A DNA stretch of 64,000 nt, taken from assembly GCA_026168455.1 (NCBI GenBank), contig CM047429.1, forward strand, positions 52,459,027 through 52,523,026. Reading direction: 5' to 3'. The notes under the pieces are model-generated. The model worked only from the letters and a program-made list of their open reading frames with translations. It ran no database searches and was not told the DNA's origin. Both the position numbers and the translations under genes were made by a program. The stretch comes from Theocolax elegans (taxonomy: Eukaryota > Arthropoda > Insecta > Hymenoptera > Cerocephalidae). Below are positions 23,884 to 35,171 of this stretch, piece by piece; position 1 is the first letter of the stretch, and every line of letters starts with the position of its first letter.

Positions 23884-24890
23884 TCATTGCTTTCTAGAAG
23901 ACTTTTTATTCTCTAATATATCTCTATTTCTAATAACATCAAGGTGTCCTTGCTTTATCATATCTTCTTCCCAAGCCAATATATCTTTTTTATACTGTTC
24001 AAATTCTTTTTTTGATTCTGCAAAATACTTCTCTTTTTCAGAACTAGAAATATTCTCCCATTGCTTGCTCATTTGCTTTACCCAGTCCTATAAATACACC
24101 GTGCATAAAATGTATTTAATATTTATATGAAAATGTAAGTTTTCCAAAAATCTAGTGATATCAAAGTGCTGTCGATAAAAAAAGTATACAATATTAATAC
24201 TTACAGAGTATTTTAATTCAGTATTTCTTGTTACACCTTTTTCTTGTAAATATTTCAAAAAAGCACTGAGAGGCTTCTTAGGCTTACCCAAGCTAACTAT
24301 TTTCTGCAATTAAAAATATTTTTAAATAAAAAGAATGAAAGTAAACAATTGTATACACTTACTGTACGAAAATCTGCTTGTTCTTTTGATTTCTTTACAC
24401 GTTCTTTAGCTTCTTGAATAAGTCTTTGTTGTTCAGGTGTAAGAGACAGTTTATATTTTTCAAATTCCGATAAATAAATTTGTTTGTCTGATTCATATTG
24501 ATTTTGCAGTATTATCTTTTGTTCTGGATCATATTTATTCCATTCAGAAGCAACTATTTTAATTACTTCAATTGGCTGTAAGTTTGGTTGATTTTGTAAG
24601 ATTTTTGGCCTTATTATTTTTGCAAATCTTAAATATGGAGACAATGGCTTTTTTGGTGCTGTAGGTATACCCAACTTTTCATACGTTTTGACACTTAACG
24701 ATGCATGCCGCTCTATTATATAGCATACAGAATTTCTACACAATAGAAAAACATATTAATTTTAAATAATACAGAGTTTGTTTTATAAAATTTTTTAATA
24801 CATTATTTAAAATACTTACCTTGTGGCCAAAACATTAGAGCAACCTAGTATCTTATTTGAACAAAAATTAAATATCCTAAGAGTAGACAT
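23884..24890 (-). CDS. TFAM: Mitochondrial transcription factor A (two HMG boxes)
   Basis: TFAM coats and bends mtDNA and is needed for mitochondrial transcription and copy number. Minus-strand exons 24890-24820, 24735-24363, 24303-24205 and 24087-23884 join in frame to 248 residues. The N-terminus is Arg/Ser-containing and non-acidic (MSTLRIFNFCSNKILG), fitting a mitochondrial presequence. HMG box 1 begins at about residue 50 (PKKPLSPYLRFAK... with EWNKYDPEQK). A basic linker, AKERVKKSKEQ, follows. HMG box 2 starts near residue 155 (GKPKKPLSAFLKYLQEK) and continues in the last exon (QWENISSSEKEKYFAESKKEF). Two tandem HMG boxes plus presequence and length give TFAM rather than a nuclear HMGB, which would have an acidic tail. 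It converges on the CAMLG-like gene. Confidence 0.92.
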
Positions 24891-26029
24891 TATTTATTTA
24901 TTCTGTAAAAATATATCCGTGAATAAATGTACATGAAAAATTCAACTAAGATTTTTGAACATATTTTAAGGTTACATTTACTCGGTTGAGGTTATAAAAC
25001 TGTGGCACAAAAAACGTCTGTTCAATACTAATTATTTTTAACTTGATATAGGATCAACGATAAACTATGTCTCAAAATTTACTTTTCTACTTATTGTTAT
25101 TAATTATTATATAAGCATTAGTGAACTTCAAGAGTTTGTGTTTTCTTTAAATAAGTATATACTTATTCATTTCTAAATTTTATATGTCTTTTGCTCATAT
25201 ATGTTTTCTGCTTGATTCATTCTTTTTTGTGCCCGAGTCCATAATCCATATTATAATGCATATAGCGCGCAATTCAAAATATTATTTCAATTGTAGTTTC
25301 CTTATATGTTTATTGTTACAATGGACATAGCTTAGATAAGGAGATGATTATGATTTATCAATACTTTAATATTTTTATTTGTTTTATTTTTTAAGATTGA
25401 ACATAAGCGGTCTATACCTAATAAATATTTTTCGATTGACTAAGAAAATCAAATATATTTAGCAGATAAACCGTTATTAACATTTATGTAACGACATAAA
25501 TTTACAAGAAAATTGACCAAGTGCATGTAAGTGTATGAAATTAGAGTTTTATAAAATTTCAGTGAAATATTTGTATAAAATTATTGTTAAGTAAAAATTA
25601 AAAAGTATATTCATTCGATGATTTTAATTACTTCAAATAATAATGTAAACTAAATTTTGAAGGAAATGTTTTAATTCAATTTTACATAAAATAGTGTTTA
25701 TTTTAATTAATCTACATAAGTTCCTGCAAAATGTTTAGATTTAGAATTAACAGATTACAAAAATTTTAATTTGAAAGTAGCTAAGTACTTATTCATTACA
25801 TAGTTTCGCAATAAACAGAAACGGTTATAACCTTGATGTTTATATATAAACTATGTTTACAAACGCCCTTGCTTTAAGGTAGTTATAGATAAAGACTTTG
25901 TTTTAAAAAATAGAAATGTTTTTTTAGTTCTTTATCCGATAGTGTGAACGAGTTCATACGTCGAAAAGTAGTATTTTAGAAGTTTAATTCTACAACAAAA
26001 ATAATACATTGTGACGCTAGAAACGTTGA

Positions 26030-26355
26030 TTTAATCAAAATAATCACTCAAACTCGTGAATTTATATTAATTTTGATAAAATTTCATTGATTTAGGGCTT
26101 GTTTTTTTCTTTAAACAATTATCCACAGATTTACTAAATTAAATTTTTTATACATCTAATTTTGAAATTTAAACATATCCTAGTTGTACTTAAGTATATA
26201 ATTAGATATTACAAATATCAAATGAAATATTTAAGAAAATTGAATTCGGTAACCTTCAAGACACATATATGTTTTACGAAAATAACAAGTCTTTACTTAA
26301 ATCGAATAAAGATTTTTAAAAATTCATGAGTTTTAGGCGATTATTTTGATTAAAG
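26030..26355. repeat. Inverted repeat pair, MITE candidate
   Basis: TTTAATCAAAATAATC and the following ~17 bases at 26030-26062 recur as an imperfect reverse complement at 26322-26355, around a ~260-bp AT-rich spacer. Arms of about 33 bp at roughly 80% identity fit an old small DNA transposon. No target-site duplication could be settled. Confidence 0.5.
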
Positions 26356-27614
26356 AATCAGTACAACAACGTTTGTCGTACATATCTTAATGTTTTATTT
26401 TAAATTTACTTCAACTTTAAAAATACAACTTTGTATACTATGCATTGATTGATACTGCTTTCTACGTATGTACATACATTCATTCATACCATTGGATGCA
26501 AATAGAACTAAAAGATATATTTTTTTAAACGAACTTATACTCTGGAAAATAATTACAATAATAAGGCTCATTGATTTTGACATACTTTTTGATGTCCATT
26601 TTATATTCGAATTTTTTTTTCTTATATTTTCATAATTTATATATAAGCGTTAATTAGTACATTAAAAGCACATTTATCTTCCTCTTGCGTATGTCAATTT
26701 CACATTTACGTAAAGAAATTTATATTCACATATATTTATTTCTTTTGAATTAAACATATAATAGTTTTTATAAAAGTAAGATTGGTCAATTTTATATAAC
26801 GCTTTAGAGAACGCTGAATGATGAATGATAAAATAAAACTCGCTGATAATTCTTTATTTCTGCATGTGATATATTATTCTAAAATATGAAATTTAATTAA
26901 TCCTAACAATATTTTCCAACTTTTTTGAAATTGTTCATGTTTTGCACTATTTAATTCACGTGATTGTCACAAATCAAAAGTGTTCCAAAACATTGCCAGA
27001 ATTTCAATAACACGATTCTAAAAAATAAAGAAGTACTAATCATTTGAATTCAACATCCATCTGTTTTCGGACAGATTAATGCATTTTCGAAAAGTTTTAA
27101 AAAATACAACATTTAGATATTGCAAATGCAAAAAATATGAATTTATTTATATTAGATTAGATTCGGAAATATGATCAATCAAATATTTCATCCAAATATA
27201 TATAATAATGTTCAATAACTTCGTTGATTGCAAACCTTATGAACTGAAAGAATAGACACCACTGTTGCCATAAAAACTACCTTTTCCCAAAATTTCTAAT
27301 ACATCGAAAGCTTTTTACGCCCACAAATGTTGGGCATAAAATAATTCTACTTTTTCAGTTTTTATTTTTTTGTATCAAAAACTAATCTAATTAATTTATC
27401 GATCTACTATTATTGGACTCATTTGGCTAATTCGTTAAAAAATATAACAAGTTGAAAAAAAATCAGATTTTTTTTTGTTGTAACTCGAAAACTAGTGGAA
27501 ATAATTTAAAAACCCTGCATCGAAAGGGAAGATTTTTTGATTACAAAGTACATTTAATCCAATATAATATAATCTGTAACATTCAAAATTGTAAAAATTA
27601 ATTTCTTTAGAATT

Positions 27615-27803
27615 GAAAACTGTCTGTGGAATAAAATCGAATTAATATATCCAAAATAGTAGATTATGCACCAACAGAATAAAATGTTCAATGTACGCGC
27701 GGGCAGCAATTAAGTATATACTCAGTATATGCGCGTTTATATAGTCTACTTTCCTCTCGCGATTGGTACACATTTTTTCACCATTTTCCACAGACAGTTT
27801 CGA
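27615..27803. repeat. Small element bounded by 17-bp inverted repeats
   Basis: GAAAACTGTCTGTGGAA at 27615-27631 is matched by its reverse complement, with one mismatch, at 27787-27803. The 189-bp unit directly abuts the left end of the large foldback at 27805. Confidence 0.5.
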
Positions 27804-27804
27804 G

Positions 27805-29654
27805 AAACCTGTGATTTGGTCTCCAGGCATGTTAACCTATTAAGGACTGAATGAACAACAACATTTTTTCGTGTCAATTTCGAACAGTCACCAAGTAGTC
27901 AATTTTATAGAAAAAAATTTCTAAACTACCTTTTCCCATGTTTTAAATTGTGCTCTTTTTTGTGATGATACTCACTTGTCACTGAAATAAGTTTTTTTTA
28001 TGTCAAAACGAATTTTCATTCAAATTTTTTTGCCTTTTTGATTTTTTTATGTGCCTAAAATCCGTAAATAAGGTGTCCATGATACCTAAACTTAAATTAT
28101 TGACCCTAGAAAATTTTCAATTATTTTTTCTTTTAAGCATATTGGTGTATAATAGAAAGAAAAATTTTATACATTAAATTCACCAATTTTTTCTCATAGA
28201 CTACGGACTTTGATAAAAATTTCATATCAACAAAAAGTGTTTAGAATTAGTCAAGGAAGACGCACGAATTTTTTCAGATGTTTTGGGACCACTTTTGAAT
28301 TTTCACATATGGCCATTATTTGAAAAATCCATAAATACGTCTTCTTTGACTAATTCTAAGCAATTTTTGTTCTCAAAAAAATTTTTCCTAAGTTCGCAGC
28401 TTTTGAGAAAAAAATTATTAAAAATTGAAAAAAGCGTTTTTTAGCCGACTTTTTTTTTACAAGTCTTGAACAAAAGAAAAAAAGAAAAAAAATTATTAAC
28501 AAATAAACAAAAACAAAAAAAAATAAAAAAACAAAAAAGACAAAAAAAAAAACAAATAGAAAACAAAAACAAAAGAGGATCTTTACAATGCGTTTACCTC
28601 CCCGTGGTAAGACTGGCAAAGGCAATACTATTAGTCGGCTAAAAAACGCTTTTATCAATATATCAATAATTTTTTTCTCAAAAACTACGAACTTAGGTAA
28701 AAATTTTATGAGAATAAAAAATGCTTAGAATCAGTCAAGGAACCATGTATAAATGGTTCATAATTTTTTAAGCCTTTCTTAAACTTTTCAAAAAATGTCC
28801 AAATTTGAAAAATCCAAAAATGATCCCAAAAAATCTGAAAAAATTAGTGCGTCTTCATAGTTTTCCAGAAAAAAATTGGTGAAGTTAACGGGATGTCGGA
28901 CCTAAATTACAGGAATCTGCACCTTTCAACCCAAAAATTATATCTAAAATATTGCATTAAAAATCTGAAAAAATTCATACGGACAGCTGAAAACATAAGG
29001 AAGGGCTTGACGTTTTGATTTTTTAACGAAAAAGCATTTTTTTAAATAATAATTGAATAAACAATGTTTGGTTGGTATTTATTAGTCCAAAAAAGCATAA
29101 TCTTTCAACCCAAACATCGTGATCAAATTATGGATTTAAAAATCTGGAAAAATTTGGATATATTATTTAAAACATACCTAAGGGCTTGACGTTCAGCGTT
29201 TTTTAAAAACTTTATTCATTTATTTATAAAAGAAAGAACAAAATGACCATTTTCTGGGTCCGACATCCCCTTTCGTTTTATTCGCCAATATGTTCAAAAA
29301 ACAAATATTTGGAAATTTTCTAGAGTCAATAATTTAGGTATCATGGACACCTTATTTACGGGTTTTAAGCACATAAAAAATCAAAGGACAAAAAAATTTG
29401 GATGAAAAAATTTTTTTTTTAAAAAATCTGCTTTTTTTGGTTTTTGGTTCGTTTTTGGTAAAATAAAAAACTTATTTTAGCGAAAAGTGGGTATCATCAT
29501 CAAAAAGAGCACACTATAAAACATGGGAAAAAGTAGTTTAGAAAATTTTTCTATAAATTACTACTTGGTGACTGTTCGAAATTGACACGAAAAAATGTTG
29601 TTGTTCATTCAGTCCTTAATAGGTTAACATGTCTGGAGACCAAATCACAGGTTT
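27805..29654. mobile_element. Foldback element A (about 1.85 kb, arms of several hundred bp)
   Basis: The ends are reverse complements: AAACCTGTGATTTGGTCTCC at 27805 and its complement ending at 29654. Symmetry continues inward through the segments with CACCAAGTAGT, GGTGTCCATGATACCTAAA, ATTGGTGAA and TTAGCCGAC, with indels, to a centre near 28450-28635. The centre is A-rich (CAAAAA runs) with one GC-richer stretch at about 28580-28635. No transposase is encoded; an apparent 100-codon minus-strand frame over the centre is low-complexity. Class unknown; a non-autonomous foldback transposon is the simplest reading. Confidence 0.8.
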
Positions 29655-30896
29655 TTATTTAGTATGTTTAAAATATAGTACTTAGTAAATTTTACTAATA
29701 AAATTCATTAAATAAAAAACAAAAAAGACAAAAAAAAAACAAATAGAAAACAAAAACAAAAGAGGATCTTTACAATGCGTTTACCTCCCCGTGGTAAGAC
29801 TGGCAAAGGCAATACTGTTAGTCGGCTAAGAAACGCTTTTATCAATATTCAATAATTTTTTTCTCAAAAACTACGAACTTTAAAAATTTTATGAGAATAA
29901 AAAATGCTTAGAATCAGTCAAGGAACCATGTATAAATGGTACATAATTTTGTAAGCCTTTTTTGAATTTTTCAAAAGATTACCAAATTTGAAAAATCCAA
30001 AAATGATCCCAAAAACCTGAAAAAATTAGTGCGTCTTCATAGTTTTCCAGAAAAAAATTGGTGAAGTTAACGGGATGTCGGACCTAAATTACAGGAATCT
30101 GCACCTTTCAACCCAAAAATTATATCTAAAATATTGCATTAAAAATCTGAAAAAATTCATACGGACAGCTGAAAACATAAGGAAGGGCTTGACGTTTTGA
30201 TTTTTTAACGAAAAAGCATTTTTTTAAATAATAATTGAACTAAACAATGTTTGGTTGGTATTTATTAGTCCAAAAAAGCATAATCTTTCAACCCAAACAT
30301 CGTGATCAAATTATGATTTAAAAATCTGGAAAAATTTGGATATATTATTTAAAACATACCTAAGGGCTTGACGTTCAGCGTTTTTTAAAAACTTTATTCA
30401 TTTATTTATAAAAGAAAGAACAAAATGACCATTTTCTGGGTCCGACATCCCCTTTCGTTTTATTCGCCAATATGTTCAAAAAACAAATATTTGGAAATTT
30501 TCTAGAGTCAATAATTTAGGTATCATGGACACCTTATTTACGGGTTTTTAAGCACATAAAAAATCAAAGGACAAAAAAATTTGGATGAAAAAATTTTTTT
30601 TTAAAAAATCTGCTTTTTTTGGTTTTTGGTTCGTTTTTGGTAAAATAAAAAACTTATTTTAGCGAAAAGTGGGTATCATCATCAAAAAGAGCACACTATA
30701 AAACATGGGAAAAAGTAGTTTAGAAAATTTTTTCTATAAAATTAACTACTTGGTGACTGTTCGAAATTGACACGAAAAAATGTTGTTGTTCATTCAGTCC
30801 TTAATAGGTTAACATGTCTGGAGACCAAATCACAGGTTTTTATTAGTATGTTTAAAATATAGTACTTAGTAAATTTTACTAATAAAATTCATTAAA
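28525..30896. repeat. Tandem duplication of the right half of foldback A
   Basis: The segment from the A-rich core (about 28525) through the right end and 58 bp of flank (to about 29711) is repeated at once as about 29712-30896, period about 1185 bp and nearly identical with small indels. The flank following the element (TAGTATGTTTAAAATATAGT) also occurs twice, so DNA beyond the element was copied too. The junction is in AAATAAAA-type sequence, suggesting slippage or microhomology. Confidence 0.88.
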
Positions 30897-31444
30897 TATA
30901 AAATTAATGAAATAGATGATTTCAAAATACGAAATAAACTGGAGATTATAATTATACTCAATTTGAATATTCCGCGTTTTATGTAGATTTTAATATCGAA
31001 TTTCTCGAAGGAACTTTGGAAACTGGGAACAACGGTATAGGTATACGCATGTACGTGTTAAGTGACGTCACAAATCGAACCACTCACCAAGTCATATGCG
31101 TATAAAATGTAAGCAAGTGTAAACACGAATATATATATACATAAAGAGAGGAAACGAAGCACGAGAGTTATGTCACGGTAATAATGCAATATTTGGTCAA
31201 TCTTAATTACATAATACTCAAACCGGACATAATTGAAAAAGATCAGTGACCCATATGCAAATATTTACGAAAAAGAAGAAGAAGAGAAGGCGTGAAAGCA
31301 AATAACCGGTAAGACGGTAATAAATGTATACAAACTGCGTGTTTAAATATGTCAAATACAGGTGTACCAAAATAGTAAATTTTTAGTATTATTTAACAAA
31401 TTCTAATATTATTCGAAAAACATGGAGACTTTAATTAATATATG
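30897..31444. other. Spacer between the two foldback elements
   Basis: AT-rich with no exon seen. It ends in the left copy of the 9-bp target-site duplication (31436-31444) of foldback B. Confidence 0.7.
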
Positions 31445-33638
31445 ACCGGCCTTACCCCAGCCCGCCGACCTACGGAATTTTATAAAAAAAAAAATGCTAT
31501 CCGATGTATTTTTAATTGTACTTTCTAAAAAAACAAGAAATTTTAATTGTACCCCCACCGTTTTTGAGAAAAAAAATGACAAAGTATTGCAATATTAAAA
31601 CACCGATACCTCACCTTACAATCGTTCCTTCGTCCTAATTAGGGTGTAAAAAAATTGTACCTTTTTCGTACTTAATTGTACCACCCTCACTTTTCCGAAA
31701 AATAACGGTATAACGCAAAAATATTAAAAAAGCAATATCGTCTGATTGACAGTCCGTTTTCAGCTACTGCGCATGCGCGGCCAACGGAAGTGCGAGATTC
31801 GCATGCACACGAGATTTTCAACCGCGCGAGATTTTAAAATCGTAAAAAAGGGAAAAAATGCATGGCAGGCATTGATAAAATATCCATCGTCGCATTATTA
31901 TTATTAATTACCAGAATTTGTGGAAAAAGTAATTGTACCCTCCAAATCATTGATATTTAACTCTACTACTATGAGTAAATAAAAAAATGTACATTATCTG
32001 TACGTAATAGTACAATCGTCAAACTTTGTATTTATTAATGGGAATCAATTAGAAACAATAGTAAATAATTAGCTGAACGAACGGGCGCACTATGCGCATG
32101 TGCGGTTGTGACGCCTATGAACTCAAGCGTTTTAAAAACGCGAAAAAAGCAAGTAACGCTCGGTTATTTGACCTTGTAACCCCGTTTTTTGGTTATAATC
32201 CTAAAGAAGATGCATTATTATAAGGCTTTTAAAGTTTTTTCATAAAAAAAGTCAAAAGTGTTTATTAGTTATGAGGGTTATGTGGGTATTTGAGACTTAT
32301 ATATAGACAGTCGTCTATAACTCTTTCGGGTTGAAAAATTGAGAAGTAAGTACGGCCCCGTCTTAGTCAATAACCTGAGGGATAGTTTATTTTTAAAAAC
32401 ATAAAGCAAATCAATAATAAAGAGTTCAGATAAATACCTTTCCATATAATTATATATATATATATATAAATAATATTATATACGTAATTTAATATATATA
32501 TATATATATATATACATTTGGATATAGGGGGTTATGGAGCCTCGTATGTTAAATTCCAATAACCCTATCTCTTTCCCACTCATTGTTAATATGGCAGGTT
32601 TATGGAGCCGGGGCTCCATAATCTTTTCTGTCTCTTTTTATCGTACTAAAGTACGTATCTTCCTTCTCTGTCATGGGCGTCATAAACCCCGAAATTTAAA
32701 ATTATATGTATGTATGCATAGATAGGGTGGACCATATTTTTATTGTTGATTTGCTTTATGTTTTTAAAAATAAACTATCCCTCAGGTTATTGACTAAGAC
32801 GGGGCCGTACTTACTTCTCAATTTTTCAACCCAAAACGAGTTATAGACGACTGTCTAGTGTCTACATAACTGTCAAATACCCACATAAGCCTCATAAATA
32901 ATAAACACTTTTGTTGTTACTTGCATTTTTCGCGATTTTAAGACGCCTGCCTTCATAGGCCCGCTGGTAATTATTTAATTATTTTTGCTCAAATTTAATG
33001 TGTAAACCAACAAACTAATGATGGTACAATTAAGAACAAATGAAAAAGAATATTTAATATGTCTGTTAATTGTTAAACAGCTGTTGTACACGCTGCTTTT
33101 AACGTTTCCACCTGTAACCTGACAATAACTTTTTTTTTCTCAAAACCTCAGGTGGTACAATTGAATTTTCTGTAAAGTTTATGAAAGATAAATGAATATA
33201 CATCGTTGACTATTTTTTATAACATCTTTCGAGCATTTTTTGATCTATTCATGACTTTTAAATAACGCGCCATAAGCATGCGTTTCTCGTATTTCCGGTG
33301 ACCGCGCATGCGCGGTGACTGGAAATATATTTGCATTATGTCAGTACAATTTTTTTGATTTTTTATTTATTGTATTATATTATTTCGCAAAAGTAACGGT
33401 GGTACAATTAAGTATAAAAAAGGTACAATTTTTCTGCACCTTTCCTTTAACGTTAAAACCACTTTAAAAGGAGCTATTGGCGGATTAATATTCTAGTACT
33501 TTAGGATTTTTTTTCTAAAAAACTACGGGGGTACAATTGAAAATTTTTTTTTTGTTGAAAAGTACAATTAAAAATACGTCGATTAGCATTTTTTTTTTAT
33601 TATATTTCGAAGGGTCGTCGGGCTGGGGTAGGGTCGGT
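31445..33638. mobile_element. Foldback transposon B with 9-bp target-site duplication
   Basis: The termini are ACCGGCCTTACCCCAGCCCG on the left and the reverse complement of ACCGACCCTACCCCAGCCCG on the right. TAATATATG flanks both sides (31436-31444 and 33639-33647), a clear 9-bp target-site duplication. The arms are about 1 kb each. The inner portion (about 32340-32413 against 32748-32822) is essentially perfect; other portions are diverged. The ~330-bp loop contains (TA)n and short palindromes. No transposase ORF is present. A 9-bp duplication with long inverted repeats suits a non-autonomous Mutator-like or foldback element; the superfamily is inference. Confidence 0.88.
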
Positions 33639-33647
33639 TAATATATG

Positions 33648-34726
33648 TACTTTACTTATATATCGGTCAATTACCAGTTACCACCAAAATTTCATTAGGT
33701 TGGTAGATTATCAAAAAATGGCTACTACCACGCGAGCCTCGTGTTTTGCAATAATCTAGCAGAAAGAATTTCGTATTTTCTGTACGTATTTCCACGCGTT
33801 AGATAAACCTTATCGAACTACATTAAATGCGAATACAAAAATATATGTATACCATACATCTGTCTGCAAAATCTCTTTCTCTTTCTCTCGGTATCTCTGC
33901 TCAGCTATAAAGTCTCCCACTTTCGGTGTGTTATATCTTTATGGTTATTTTGTCTGCTAAATACTTTGCAATTATTGTTAGCTGCGGATACTCAACGATA
34001 TAGTTAAGCCGATGCTCGTGCATTATCACGAGAACGCGAATGATACACCAAATAAAATGTAAATCTAATTATCAATTAATTGAATACGAAATTAACTAGA
34101 ATGTAATTAAAATATTCGATTAGGGACGCAAACACGTTTCTTCACTTTCTTTTTTCTTACATCTCTCAAGGATCCTTTTTTCTTAATTTTTTCTTTGATC
34201 TTGAGAAAATGCAAAAAAATAATCGGTCTTTTACTAATAGTTTTTTGTACTCAACCATTTATAATTAAATACTTAATGCGAATGTCATTTGAAATAATGT
34301 ACATTCGGTTTTACGTAAAGATGAGTTAAAGAAAAAAAAAATAATCGTACGATACGTATAGCGTACAGTTAATAAATAGTTAATAGCGTAACAGTCACTG
34401 GTGATACACTCTTAGTCTTATGTTAGTCATGATATTCTAAGACGGTCTTCTATATAATACGAACTAGGAATTAAAATCGTTTGTCCTTGGGTTTATGCAT
34501 GAGCGTACATAAACAACATCCGTATTGTATACATGAATATTAATTTAACGATTTCGCTATTTCTGGACATAGTAGGTGTCCGTCTTCAATTTAAACGGTT
34601 TCTTCATTAAATATATGTTATTCTTCAATTATTATTTATTTAAATAGCTGCATTGTTATCAAATTTAAAAATCTTCTTTATTTATGAAATTATATATTAA
34701 ATATATATATATATATTTTTTAGAAA
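33648..34726. other. Upstream spacer and leader of the CHCHD7-like gene
   Basis: No coding exon seen. A splice acceptor (TTTTTTAG) ends three bases before the CHCHD7 ATG, so an untranslated first exon must lie in this spacer or further upstream. I cannot place its donor. Confidence 0.6.
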
Positions 34727-35171
34727 ATGAGTAGAGATACAACAACAGAGAAGCAAAAGTTGACACAAGAAAAGAAAGCTGCACAATCAAAACTACATGG
34801 TAGAATTGATAATGAAGAGTTTAATCCATGTTACAAAGTAAAATAATGCTTATAATCTGTAATAAATGTAATTATTTTAAATTTTAGTTCAAAATTTTTT
34901 AGGAACATCTATTGTCTTTCAAATGTATGAGGGACAATAACTATGATCATGATGAATGTAAAATCTACTTCGAAAATTATAAGACTTGTAAAAAATTTTG
35001 GGTGTGTACAATGAAAATATACTTAAAATGTGGTAAAATAAATATTAAACTATACATTTTTTTTAGTCATTTGTGCAAAACGATCGAAGAATTCGTGGAA
35101 TTTCACCAAATCTTCCTCCTGTAGAAGAAAGAGCAAAAGTTAAGGCAGAATACCTACAAAGATATGCGTGA
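34727..35171 (+). CDS. CHCHD7: Twin CX9C mitochondrial intermembrane-space protein (CHCHD7/COX23-like)
   Basis: CHCHD7/Cox23 proteins are small MIA40-oxidised intermembrane-space factors linked to cytochrome c oxidase assembly. Three exons, 34727-34837, 34903-35001 and 35067-35171, give 104 residues in phase 0 throughout. The helix-loop-helix carries exactly two CX9C motifs, CYKEHLLSFKC and CKIYFENYKTC, about ten residues apart, after a charged N-terminus and before a conserved-looking PPVEERAKVKAEYLQR tail. There is no cleavable presequence, as expected for MIA40 clients. A poly(A) signal AATAAA lies at 35230-35235. It is convergent with the EPT1 gene about 1.9 kb downstream. Confidence 0.88.

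Larger units (their letters stand above)
24891..27804. other. Gene-free AT-rich spacer
   Basis: The first few hundred bases must hold the TFAM promoter. No coding exon was found. A diverged inverted repeat at 26030-26355 and a 17-bp inverted repeat at 27615-27803 are listed separately. Confidence 0.6.

Noticed and set aside
28356..28658. 100-codon minus-strand frame over foldback A core, and a plus-strand RGKTGKGNT string resembling a P-loop
   Set aside because: The minus frame is Phe/Val low-complexity from an A-rich tract. The plus-strand string lacks the GxxxxGK[ST] spacing and stops soon after.
32534..32725. 63-codon open frame in the loop of foldback B
   Set aside because: No similarity to a transposase or other protein; contained in palindromic loop sequence.
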